From NCBI GenBank assembly GCA_030622375.1, contig JAUXGC010000038.1:1-9818 (forward strand): a stretch of DNA of 9,818 bases, written 5' to 3'. Position 1 is the stretch's first letter. Every line of letters begins with the position of its first letter. The stretch is from Sulfurovum sp. (lineage in GTDB: Bacteria > Campylobacterota > Campylobacteria > Campylobacterales > Sulfurovaceae). Position numbers and translations under genes: made by a program. Below, piece by piece: positions 1 to 6,039 of this stretch. The notes under the pieces were generated by a model that was given only the letters and a program-made list of their open reading frames with translations, ran no database searches and had not been told where the DNA came from.

Positions 1-36
1 ACATTTAAAATATCAACTTTCTCACTACTTAAATAA
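1..36 (+). CDS. Possible 3' end of a gene starting outside the window
   Basis: Frame 1 is open from the window edge to a TAA at 34-36 and reads TFKISTFSLLK. Eleven codons alone prove nothing. The support comes from the second copy of this stretch at 905-929: the two base differences between the copies both fall at third positions in this frame (TTC/TTT for Phe, CTA/CTT for Leu), and the repeated segment ends exactly at the stop codon. In the alternative frame both changes would alter the amino acid. The product cannot be identified from this fragment. It could also be non-coding sequence that is open by chance. Confidence 0.3.
   Translation, partial: TFKISTFSLLK
12..36 (+). repeat. Direct repeat copy 1 bounding the toxin-antitoxin islet
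   Basis: This stretch matches 905-929 at 23 of 25 positions, with mismatches at 21 and 27 only. Similarity falls to background directly on both sides (about 3 of 11 bases to the left). The segment ends on a TAA stop. It is best read as one end of a duplicated target or attachment site at the 3' end of a gene. Confidence 0.7.
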
Positions 37-65
37 GAGTTTCGTCTGCTTCTCCGTTTAAATTA

Positions 66-74
66 TGCTATACT
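66..74 (+). promoter_or_regulatory. Extended -10 promoter of the toxin-antitoxin operon
   Basis: TGC followed by TATACT is an extended -10 element (TGnTATAAT type). It sits within AT-rich sequence and ends 10 nt before the Shine-Dalgarno AAGGAG at 85-90. There is no clear -35 box, as is common for sigma-70 promoters in Campylobacterota. The predicted leader is only about 15 nt. The core AAATTATGCTA at 60-70 recurs exactly upstream of the pilin gene at 976-986. Confidence 0.55.
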
Positions 75-95
75 AATCTCTCATAAGGAGTAGAT

Positions 96-323
96 ATGCA
101 AACAATACAGTTAGATATAGCAGATGATAAACTAGATACATTTTTAACTATTGTGGAAAATCTGCAAAAAGATATAGTACAGGGTATTAGACTTCAAAAT
201 AATAGTTTAGATATAGAACCTATAGAAAAAGATAGTCAAGATTTTATAGATATTCAACTTATTAAGAATGAGAACAATCCTAAATACTCCATAAATGAAG
301 CTAAATCTAAACTAGGTTTATAA
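96..323 (+). CDS. Antitoxin of a RelE/ParE-type toxin-antitoxin pair
   Basis: This 75-residue acidic protein should neutralise the toxin encoded immediately downstream and, as usual for type II modules, bind the operon promoter. The start is ATG with AAGGAG 5 nt upstream. The N-terminus (MQTIQLDI) looks like a beta strand followed by a helix (residues 11-33). The C-terminal part ends in YSINEAKSKLGL, a tail I associate with small antitoxins that pair with RelE toxins in Campylobacterota. I see no clear AbrB, Phd or helix-turn-helix DNA-binding motif, so the antitoxin subfamily is unassigned. The stop TAA shares one base with the toxin ATG, which implies coupled translation. The assignment rests mostly on the partner gene. 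Confidence 0.8.
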   Translation: MQTIQLDIADDKLDTFLTIVENLQKDIVQGIRLQNNSLDIEPIEKDSQDFIDIQLIKNENNPKYSINEAKSKLGL

Positions 324-568
324 TGATTGTCACAATTGATGATAAAGCAATAAAAGACCTCTCAAAAATACATAAATCTGATGCCATTAAAATACTCTCT
401 AAAATAGAAGAGTTAGAAAAATTCCCACAAGTAGCAAATCTCAAAAAACTTACAAACTTTGAACCACCCTACAGAATGAGGGTAGGCAACTATAGAGTAT
501 TATTTGATATTATAGATAACACTATTACAATCTATAAAGTAAAACATAGAAAAGAGAGTTACAAATAG
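323..568 (+). CDS. RelE/ParE superfamily toxin
   Basis: This 81-residue basic protein belongs to the RelE/ParE toxin fold. RelE-type members cleave mRNA on the ribosome, while ParE-type members poison gyrase. Visible family features are an N-terminal helical hairpin (residues 8-33), then the typical core strand YRMRVGNYRVLF (residues 50-61) with R51, R53 and R58, and a final strand and tail ITIYKVKHRKESY (68-80). The HRK near the C-terminus and the RVGNYR core favour the RelE/YafQ-like mRNA interferase branch, but this is not decisive. The length is normal and the gene looks intact. It overlaps the antitoxin stop (TAATG) and has an AGG 6 nt upstream. Lethality or target cannot be told from sequence. 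Confidence 0.88.
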   Translation: MIVTIDDKAIKDLSKIHKSDAIKILSKIEELEKFPQVANLKKLTNFEPPYRMRVGNYRVLFDIIDNTITIYKVKHRKESYK

Positions 569-904
569 TTTTTAATAGGTTTTTTGATAGGTATTATATT
601 TTAAATACTATATAAACTCGTCAATTAAGGGTTATGCAATTCCCCTCATCCCAGCAAATCCACAAACTCATAAAATCCAATACAATATTTAGTTTTGATA
701 AACTGTAACTACGTATTAAGTGGTTTTCATAGATATAATTTATTTCAATAATCATCATGACTTATATTCACATAAGTTTTGGCTGCATTCTTTCTTATCT
801 TAACCAATATTCTACTGTTGCTTTATGTGCTTACTTGTGTAGTTTGGTTTGGTTTATATATTCGTATAAAGAACGATAAGAACGAGATAAAATGGAAATA
901 TTTA
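569..904. other. Gene-poor stretch after the toxin gene
   Basis: About 340 bases without a convincing gene. I see no strong GC-rich terminator after the toxin: an AT-rich imperfect hairpin near 586-605 is too weak to call. Bases 615-665 are more GC-rich than their surroundings and may be a remnant. The minus strand there holds a short open tail ending FYEFVDLLG at a TGA (646-648) that looks protein-like but is too short to identify. An 8-base tandem AAGAACGA with a 9-base period lies at 869-885. A small hydrophobic ORF (779-925) is listed separately. Confidence 0.5.
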
Positions 905-925
905 ATCAACTTTTTCACTTCTTAA
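779..925 (+). CDS. Small ORF for a possible single-span membrane peptide or gene remnant
   Basis: The frame is open from a TTG at 779 to a TAA at 923-925, giving 48 residues, and is closed upstream by a TAA at 773-775. The predicted peptide has one strongly hydrophobic segment (residues 3-29, rich in Leu, Val, Ile and Phe), then a charged stretch (residues 30-40, with KNDKNE), then a short tail. That layout resembles a small membrane protein or the last transmembrane helix of a lost gene. Against a real gene: there is no Shine-Dalgarno before the TTG, no ATG, and the end overlaps the direct repeat in the less conserved frame. It may be part of the inserted segment. No function is proposed. 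Confidence 0.25.
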   Translation: MAAFFLILTNILLLLYVLTCVVWFGLYIRIKNDKNEIKWKYLINFFTS

Positions 926-929
926 ATAA
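905..929 (+). repeat. Direct repeat copy 2, next to the pilin promoter region
   Basis: Second copy of the 12-36 repeat, 23 of 25 identical. In the frame that ends the partial gene at the window edge, this copy reads STFSLLK then stop, but it is preceded by an in-frame TAA at 903-905. It is therefore not attached to a gene body here and looks like a displaced 3' end. The distance between equivalent bases of the two copies is 893 bp. Confidence 0.7.
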
Positions 930-981
930 AAAAATTTTATGCTTTTTTAAGTTTTTTATTAACTCAATATTTTTAAAATTA

Positions 982-990
982 TGCTAAAAT
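982..990 (+). promoter_or_regulatory. Extended -10 promoter upstream of the pilin-priA genes
   Basis: TGC followed by TAAAAT forms an extended -10 inside a very AT-rich tract. It matches the antitoxin promoter over AAATTATGCTA (976-986). Transcription would begin near 997, giving a leader of about 50 nt before the pilin start at 1047. A second candidate -10, TATAAT at 1009-1014, lies closer to the gene. Neither has a recognisable -35 box, so which one is used cannot be decided from sequence. Confidence 0.45.
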
Positions 991-1046
991 TATATTAGTA
1001 AAATTTTATATAATAATCAAAGAGGATTAATTTAAAGGAGTTAAAT

Positions 1047-1535
1047 ATGCAAACAAGTTCAAAAAAAGCATTTACGATGGTAGAGTTAGTTTTTGTAATA
1101 GCCGTGATAGGAATATTAGTAGGAGTTGCGATACCAAAGTTGGCTGCCACAAGAAATGATGCTGTTATCGTTAAAGCCAGAACAACCGTAGCATCCATAA
1201 GAAGTGCTATATCGATAGAGAGACAAAAACGTATCCTCAGTGGAACATTTGGTTATATTTTTAAACTAAGCAAAGAAAATGGGGAAAATAAACCTATTTT
1301 TGATGGATTTGATGGTGATGATAGCAATACAGTATTGGAATACCCTCTTCAATCCTGTAAAAATAGTAGCTCCAAAGGATGTTGGGAAGAAACAGTGACA
1401 GGAACAGCAATCAGTGCTATAAGCGAGTATAGATACAATATGCCCACAGCAGGAAGCGTAACCTTTGTATTGATTAATAACAAATTTGATTGTAAATTTC
1501 CAACAACTGCTAACTGCACAACCCTAGCAAGATAA
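1047..1535 (+). CDS. Type IV pilin-like protein / type II secretion pseudopilin
   Basis: A 162-residue precursor of a pilin-like subunit that would be cleaved by a prepilin peptidase and assembled into a short envelope-spanning filament. Such filaments serve type II secretion or DNA uptake. The class III signal is clear: a short basic leader MQTSSKKA, then mature FTMVE with Glu at +5, and a hydrophobic helix at residues 9-30. The residue before cleavage is Ala 8 rather than the usual Gly. Four cysteines (104, 112, 149, 157) could form two disulfides in the C-terminal globular part. The start ATG has AAAGGAG 6 nt upstream. Only one nucleotide separates its stop from priA, so the two are probably cotranscribed. 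No other pilus assembly gene is in the window, so the exact machine is unknown. Confidence 0.85.
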   Translation: MQTSSKKAFTMVELVFVIAVIGILVGVAIPKLAATRNDAVIVKARTTVASIRSAISIERQKRILSGTFGYIFKLSKENGENKPIFDGFDGDDSNTVLEYPLQSCKNSSSKGCWEETVTGTAISAISEYRYNMPTAGSVTFVLINNKFDCKFPTTANCTTLAR

Positions 1536-1536
1536 C

Positions 1537-3435
1537 TTGGAATACTATAAGGTTTTTATTCTTAAGTCAAGTGCCCCAAGCTTGACTTATGGTTCATCAA
1601 ATAAATTAGAAACAGGCTCAATCGTCTCCGTACCTTTAAAAACGACATTTAAAGAAGCTATTGTTTATGAAGAAGTTGAAAAACCAAACTTTAAAACAGT
1701 GGAGATACAATCTCTGTCAGACAGATACTACAGTGCTACACAAATAGAGATAGCTAAATTTATATCTGAATACTATTTTTCCTCTTTTGGGGAAGCAGTT
1801 TCTCTTTTTATACCATATTTTATAAAAACGGAAACACTCCCTTGTTGCAATAACTCAGATGAGGGGTCACAGCTTTATTTTTCTTCTAAAAATCAACCAA
1901 TGACCCGCAACACAGTACTCCCTCCTTCTTTGACTGCTTCTCAGCAAGTAGCCTACAATCAAATACTAAAAAAAGAGAGGGTTTTACTTTTTGGAGTGAC
2001 AGGCTCTGGTAAGACTGAAATATTTATCTCTTTGATGGTTAAAATGTTGGGAGATGGTAAAACATCTATTTTTCTTATGCCAGAAATATCTCTTACTCCT
2101 CAAATGGAAAAACGGCTTAAAGTCTATTTTGGAGAGTCTGTTGCTATGTGGCACTCCAAGATAACCAAAAAGAGAAAAGCTTCTATACTGCAAGGTATTC
2201 AGGAAGGCACTATACATATTATTGCAGGTGCTAGGTCTGCTCTGTTTGTTCCACTCTCAAATTTGGGACTGATTATAGTAGATGAAGAGCATGATGACAG
2301 CTATAAAGCAATGACTCGTCCACGATACCATGCCCGTGACATAGCAGTGTTTATGGGGCAAAAACTGGGAGCTAAAGTAGTATTGGCTTCTGCAACACCC
2401 AGCGTCACTTCTTACCATAAATATGATGTAGTTAAATTAGAAAAAGCATATATAGAAGCAAAGAAAAGGTACAAGTTTATATCTGGCAATACTATCGACA
2501 CAAATATTTTAAATAGTTTACATACAAACTATAAAAATGCTGATCAATCGCTCCTATTTTTGCCTACACGAGCTAACTTTAAATACCTCTATTGTCAAAG
2601 TTGTGGTAAAACACATCTCTGCCCCTACTGTTCAGTTGGAATGGCTCTACATAGAAATCGTAAACATTTAAAGTGTCACTATTGTAATTTTACCCAAGCC
2701 ATACAAGATACATGCACATATTGTGGTCATGCTCCTTTGAAAAGTGAGCGCATAGGCACACAAGAAGCTATAGAGATTATTGGTAATGCTATAGATGGGA
2801 TAAAGGTAGAACAGTTCGATAGAGATAGTATCACCACACCAAAGAAGCTTAAAGAGGCCCTAGAACGATTTGGGAGTGGAGAGAGTCACTTGCTACTGGG
2901 GACACAGATGCTTAGCAAGGGTCATGACTACTCTGGTATTACCCTTGCAATTATTATGGGTCTTGACTATATTTTAGGTTTGGGAGATTATCGGGCAAGA
3001 GAGAGGGCCATAAGCTTGTTCTTTCAAATCGCAGGGCGGAGTGGCAGAGCTAAAGAAGCAAAGGTTATCGTACAAACAGGAGATGCAGAATTTTTTAAAA
3101 ACTACCTTTTAGACTATGAGCTATTTATTAAAGATGAGTTAGTTTTTTTGGAGATGGCAGACTATCCACCTTTTGTCTCTTTAGCACGCATACTTATAGC
3201 TCACAAAAATGAGAGTAGCGCTAGTAAAATTACGCTAGACACTGTAACAAAGCTAAAAACTTTTAAAGATATCGAAATTGTAGGACATGGCAAGGCACCT
3301 GTTGAGAGAATAGCCAACAAGTTTAGGTTTAATATTTTGCTGAGGGCGAAGAATAGGGTACCACTATTGAAGGCTTTGCACTCTGTGGATTGTCGTGAAA
3401 TAGAGATAGATATGGATCCAGTTGAATTTTCGTAG
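1537..3435 (+). CDS. priA: Primosomal protein N' (replication restart helicase PriA)
   Basis: A 632-residue superfamily 2 DNA helicase that recognises stalled or recombined forks and reloads the replicative helicase. The N-terminal DNA-binding domain covers about residues 1-100. The helicase core shows Walker A GVTGSGKT (153-160), the DEEH box (249-252), SATPS (285-289), GTQMLSKGHDY (455-465) and QIAGRSGR (497-504). Between them is the zinc-binding region with eight cysteines in four CxxC pairs (353/356, 362/365, 380/383, 393/396), all present. The start is a TTG: the protein begins MEYYKVFILKSS, which fits the expected PriA N-terminus, and no better start lies nearby. The Shine-Dalgarno is weak, so translation may be coupled to the pilin gene ending 1 nt before. 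Length is normal for the Campylobacterota form, shorter than the E. coli protein. Confidence 0.97.
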   Translation: MEYYKVFILKSSAPSLTYGSSNKLETGSIVSVPLKTTFKEAIVYEEVEKPNFKTVEIQSLSDRYYSATQIEIAKFISEYYFSSFGEAVSLFIPYFIKTETLPCCNNSDEGSQLYFSSKNQPMTRNTVLPPSLTASQQVAYNQILKKERVLLFGVTGSGKTEIFISLMVKMLGDGKTSIFLMPEISLTPQMEKRLKVYFGESVAMWHSKITKKRKASILQGIQEGTIHIIAGARSALFVPLSNLGLIIVDEEHDDSYKAMTRPRYHARDIAVFMGQKLGAKVVLASATPSVTSYHKYDVVKLEKAYIEAKKRYKFISGNTIDTNILNSLHTNYKNADQSLLFLPTRANFKYLYCQSCGKTHLCPYCSVGMALHRNRKHLKCHYCNFTQAIQDTCTYCGHAPLKSERIGTQEAIEIIGNAIDGIKVEQFDRDSITTPKKLKEALERFGSGESHLLLGTQMLSKGHDYSGITLAIIMGLDYILGLGDYRARERAISLFFQIAGRSGRAKEAKVIVQTGDAEFFKNYLLDYELFIKDELVFLEMADYPPFVSLARILIAHKNESSASKITLDTVTKLKTFKDIEIVGHGKAPVERIANKFRFNILLRAKNRVPLLKALHSVDCREIEIDMDPVEFS

Positions 3436-3475
3436 TTTTAATGATGTGAAGAATTTTTAGATAGAATAAGAAAAC

Positions 3476-3507
3476 TGTAGGGTGTTGTGGGGACACAACG
3501 CCCTACA
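3476..3507 (+). promoter_or_regulatory. Strong 14-bp hairpin in the priA-ispG gap, upstream of the ispG ribosome binding site
   Basis: The left arm 3476-3489 pairs with the right arm 3494-3507 over 14 bp around a 4-nt loop (GGGA), with a single G-T wobble at 3483/3500. It contains GTAGGG and CCCTAC ends and is far more GC-rich than its surroundings. On the + strand it is followed by A-rich sequence, not a T run, so it is not a classic rho-independent terminator for priA. Its end lies 5 nt before the AAGG at 3513. It may be a leader stem-loop, an mRNA-stabilising or processing element, or a dispersed REP-like palindrome. Confidence 0.65.
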
Positions 3508-3512
3508 AAAAC

Positions 3513-3516
3513 AAGG
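3513..3516 (+). promoter_or_regulatory. Ribosome binding site that fixes the ispG start
   Basis: AAGG lies 6 nt before a TTG at 3523. The alternative in-frame GTG at 3487 sits inside the hairpin stem and has no Shine-Dalgarno, so the TTG is the better start. Confidence 0.65.
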
Positions 3517-3522
3517 TATATT

Positions 3523-4584
3523 TTGAAACCAAGAGTTAAAACAAAAAAAATTTATGTTGGCAATGTTGCAGTAGGTGGCGATGCACCCATATCCGTACAG
3601 TCGATGACTTACAGCGAAACACACAATATAGCTGAAACCGTAGAACAGATAAAGCGTCTGCATTTTGCAGGAGCCGATATGGTGCGTGTGGCTGTGCCGA
3701 ACATGGAAGATGCATTGGCACTTAAAGCTATAAAAGAGCAAATATCCTTGCCTCTTATTGCAGATATTCATTTTAATTATAAGTTGGCACTAGAAGCTGC
3801 CAAATGGGTGGATTGTATTCGCTTTAACCCTGGGAATATTGGTGAAAAATCACGCATAAAAGAGATAGTGAAAGCGTGCCAAGAACGCTCTTTACCTATA
3901 CGAATTGGGGTTAACTCTGGCTCACTTGAAAAAGAGTTTGACCAAAAGTATGGTCCAACAGCCCAAGGTATGGTGGCTTCGGCAGAGTACAATATTAAGT
4001 TTTTAGAAGATTTAGGTTTTACAGATATTAAGGTATCGCTTAAAGCATCAGATGTTGACAGAACAGTAGATGCTTACAGGATATTGCGTCCTAAAAATGA
4101 GTATCCATTTCATTTGGGCGTAACAGAAGCAGGAACTATTTTTCATGCAACCATAAAATCTGCCATAGGTTTAGGAACACTCTTGCTAGATGGCATAGGT
4201 GACACCATGCGTGTTTCCATTACCGGTGCACTAGAAGAAGAGATAAAAGTAGCCAAAGCCATACTCAAAGATAGTGGCAGACTCAAAGAGGGCATCAATA
4301 TCATATCTTGTCCTACTTGTGGACGTATAGAGGCAGACTTGGTTACGGCGGTTGCCCAAATAGAGGAGCGTACTGCACACATCAAAACACCTATGGATGT
4401 ATCTGTAATGGGTTGTGTGGTAAATGCCATAGGTGAAGCTAAACATGCAGATGTAGCCATAGCTTACGGAAAAGGTTCTGGATTGGTAATGGTTAAAGGC
4501 GATGTAGTAGCAAGACTTTCAGAAAATGAGTTAGTAGATAGATTTGTCTTAGAGGTTGAAAAGTTTGCAAAGGAGCATGGATAG
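3523..4584 (+). CDS. ispG: 4-hydroxy-3-methylbut-2-enyl diphosphate synthase IspG (GcpE)
   Basis: IspG converts 2-C-methyl-D-erythritol 2,4-cyclodiphosphate to HMBPP, the next-to-last step of the cytosolic MEP isoprenoid pathway, using a [4Fe-4S] cluster and electrons from a flavodoxin or ferredoxin. From the TTG start it has 353 residues. The N-terminal TIM barrel shows [11 protein letters not shown] (residues 19-29), [10 protein letters not shown] (77-86) and FNPGNIG (101-107). The C-terminal iron-sulfur domain has cluster ligands C263 and C266 in SCPTCGR, C298 in MGCVVN, and E305 in GEA, all intact. The 12 extra residues gained from the GTG at 3487 are encoded partly by the hairpin and do not look conserved. 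The gene ends one base into dnaB (TAGTG), so translation of the two is probably coupled. Confidence 0.97.
   Translation: MKPRVKTKKIYVGNVAVGGDAPISVQSMTYSETHNIAETVEQIKRLHFAGADMVRVAVPNMEDALALKAIKEQISLPLIADIHFNYKLALEAAKWVDCIRFNPGNIGEKSRIKEIVKACQERSLPIRIGVNSGSLEKEFDQKYGPTAQGMVASAEYNIKFLEDLGFTDIKVSLKASDVDRTVDAYRILRPKNEYPFHLGVTEAGTIFHATIKSAIGLGTLLLDGIGDTMRVSITGALEEEIKVAKAILKDSGRLKEGINIISCPTCGRIEADLVTAVAQIEERTAHIKTPMDVSVMGCVVNAIGEAKHADVAIAYGKGSGLVMVKGDVVARLSENELVDRFVLEVEKFAKEHG
4570..4575 (+). promoter_or_regulatory. dnaB ribosome binding site inside the ispG 3' end
   Basis: A full AAGGAG lies 8 nt before the GTG start of dnaB at 4584, within the last ispG codons. It confirms the GTG start and the one-base overlap. 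Confidence 0.8.
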
Positions 4585-6020
4585 TGGAGAATACGTACAA
4601 TATAAACAGTGAAAGAGCAGTACTTTCAGCCATTATTTTTGATCCTGAAATCTATGAAGAGATAGCATCAAAACTTATGGCCCATGATTTTTATCTCCCT
4701 TTTCATCAACATATTTTTACTGCTATGGAAGAGTTGAGTCGTGAAGAGAAGCCCATAGATGAAGAGTTTTTGCGCTCTAGACTTACATCTATGGGTAAAT
4801 TTGATGAAGTAGCAATGCTTGATTTACTCTCGGCAAATCCCATTTCAAATACAGCGGCGTATTTGACTGAAATTAAAGCAAAATCAAGTAAAAGATTGTT
4901 AGCTACTCTTGCAACTGAAATTAAAAAATTTGTTATTGAAGATGATTTGCCTGCAGAAGAGGTGATGAATCTTGTAGAGAAAAAGCTTTATGAGATTACA
5001 CAAAACAATACAAATGAAGACTTTAGAAACTCCAAAGAGATAACTATGGCGATGATGGATGAGATAAATCGTCTTAAAGCTATGGGCAACTCTAAGCTTA
5101 TAGGTGTCGATACGGGGTTTGAAAACCTTAACGATAAAACTTCTGGTTTTGGTAAAGGTGATTTAGTTATTATTGCTGCTCGTCCTTCTATGGGTAAAAC
5201 TGCTTTAGTGCTCAATATGGCACTCAAAGCCATAGAGCGTAATGAAGGTGTAGCTTTTTTCTCTTTGGAAATGCCAGCAGAACAGTTGATGCTTAGACTA
5301 CTTTCAATTAAAACATCTATACCTCTTCAAAAATTAAGAGTAGGTGACCTTATGGATGGGCAGTGGAGTCAACTCTCTGCAGCAACTTCAGAACTATCTC
5401 AAAGAAAACTTTTTGTAGATGATGGAGGGTACGCCACTATCCATCATATAAGAAGTAAACTGCGAAAACTCAAAACTCAACATCCTGAAATTTCTATGGC
5501 TATTATTGACTATTTGCAACTTATGAGTGGAGATGGCAAAGAGGGAAGACAGCAAGAGGTATCTGAAATATCAAGGGGTTTAAAACAGTTAGCTAGAGAG
5601 TTACAAATGCCTATTGTTGCACTCTCCCAACTTAATCGTGGAGTAGAGAGTAGAGACAATAAGCGTCCAATGCTTTCAGACTTAAGAGAATCCGGAGCCA
5701 TAGAACAAGATGCAGACATTATTCTTTTTGTCTATCGTGATGATGTCTATCGTGAAGCACAAGAGAAAGAGAAGGAGATGAAAGCCAAAGCTAACGGTAC
5801 AGAATATACTTCTAGTTTTAAAAACAAATCTGAAGAAGAGACAGAGATTATTATTGGGAAACAGAGAAATGGACCTACAGGAACGGTAGATTTGATTTTC
5901 CACAAAAGATTTACACGATTTGTAGATGCTTCTATTTCACCAGCATTTGAAACAGTGTATGAAGATGCTGATATACCCATGAAAGAAACAAACATCAATA
6001 TAGATATGCCTCAAATATAA
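4584..6020 (+). CDS. dnaB: Replicative DNA helicase DnaB
   Basis: A 478-residue hexameric helicase that unwinds the chromosome at the fork and recruits primase; PriA reloads it after fork collapse. The N-terminal domain spans about residues 5-100, the linker helix about 125-140, and the RecA-like C-terminal domain from about 165. Motifs seen are Walker A ARPSMGKT (199-206), the catalytic-glutamate segment SLEM (227-230), Walker B MAIIDYLQLM (305-314), DLRESGAIEQDAD (366-378), and IIIGKQRNGPTGT (422-434). K426 and R428 are in the positions of the beta-hairpin arginine finger of E. coli DnaB. A Lys/Glu-rich insert lies at about 390-419 and an acidic tail follows residue 455. There is no intein. 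The start is GTG, with AAGGAG 8 nt upstream inside ispG. Confidence 0.97.
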   Translation: MENTYNINSERAVLSAIIFDPEIYEEIASKLMAHDFYLPFHQHIFTAMEELSREEKPIDEEFLRSRLTSMGKFDEVAMLDLLSANPISNTAAYLTEIKAKSSKRLLATLATEIKKFVIEDDLPAEEVMNLVEKKLYEITQNNTNEDFRNSKEITMAMMDEINRLKAMGNSKLIGVDTGFENLNDKTSGFGKGDLVIIAARPSMGKTALVLNMALKAIERNEGVAFFSLEMPAEQLMLRLLSIKTSIPLQKLRVGDLMDGQWSQLSAATSELSQRKLFVDDGGYATIHHIRSKLRKLKTQHPEISMAIIDYLQLMSGDGKEGRQQEVSEISRGLKQLARELQMPIVALSQLNRGVESRDNKRPMLSDLRESGAIEQDADIILFVYRDDVYREAQEKEKEMKAKANGTEYTSSFKNKSEEETEIIIGKQRNGPTGTVDLIFHKRFTRFVDASISPAFETVYEDADIPMKETNINIDMPQI

Positions 6021-6039
6021 TATATGGTAAACATTAAAA

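Noticed and set aside
586..605. AT-rich inverted repeat after the toxin as a terminator
   Set aside because: Only about six pairs including a G-T, an 8-nt loop and almost no GC, so it is too weak to be called a terminator.
646..705. Minus-strand open tail ending FYEFVDLLG as a possible degraded gene or repeat-encoded peptide
   Set aside because: The open stretch is under 25 codons, bounded by stops, and a family could not be named; kept only as a note under the gene-poor stretch.
869..885. AAGAACGA tandem with 9-bp period as an operator
   Set aside because: Only two copies, not near a convincing start site, and it may simply encode the KNDKNE part of the small ORF.
995..1198. Minus-strand ORF of 67 codons opposite the pilin start
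   Set aside because: It is the mirror of the pilin's hydrophobic segment and promoter region, with no ribosome binding site or family likeness.
3476..3507. Rho-independent terminator for priA
   Set aside because: The stem is followed on the + strand by ACAAAAACAAGG rather than a T run. A short T run exists only on the minus strand, where no gene ends.
4143..4460. Minus-strand ORF of 105 codons within ispG
   Set aside because: It is antisense to a strongly conserved gene; composition is that of a shadow frame and the iron-sulfur motifs are on the + strand.
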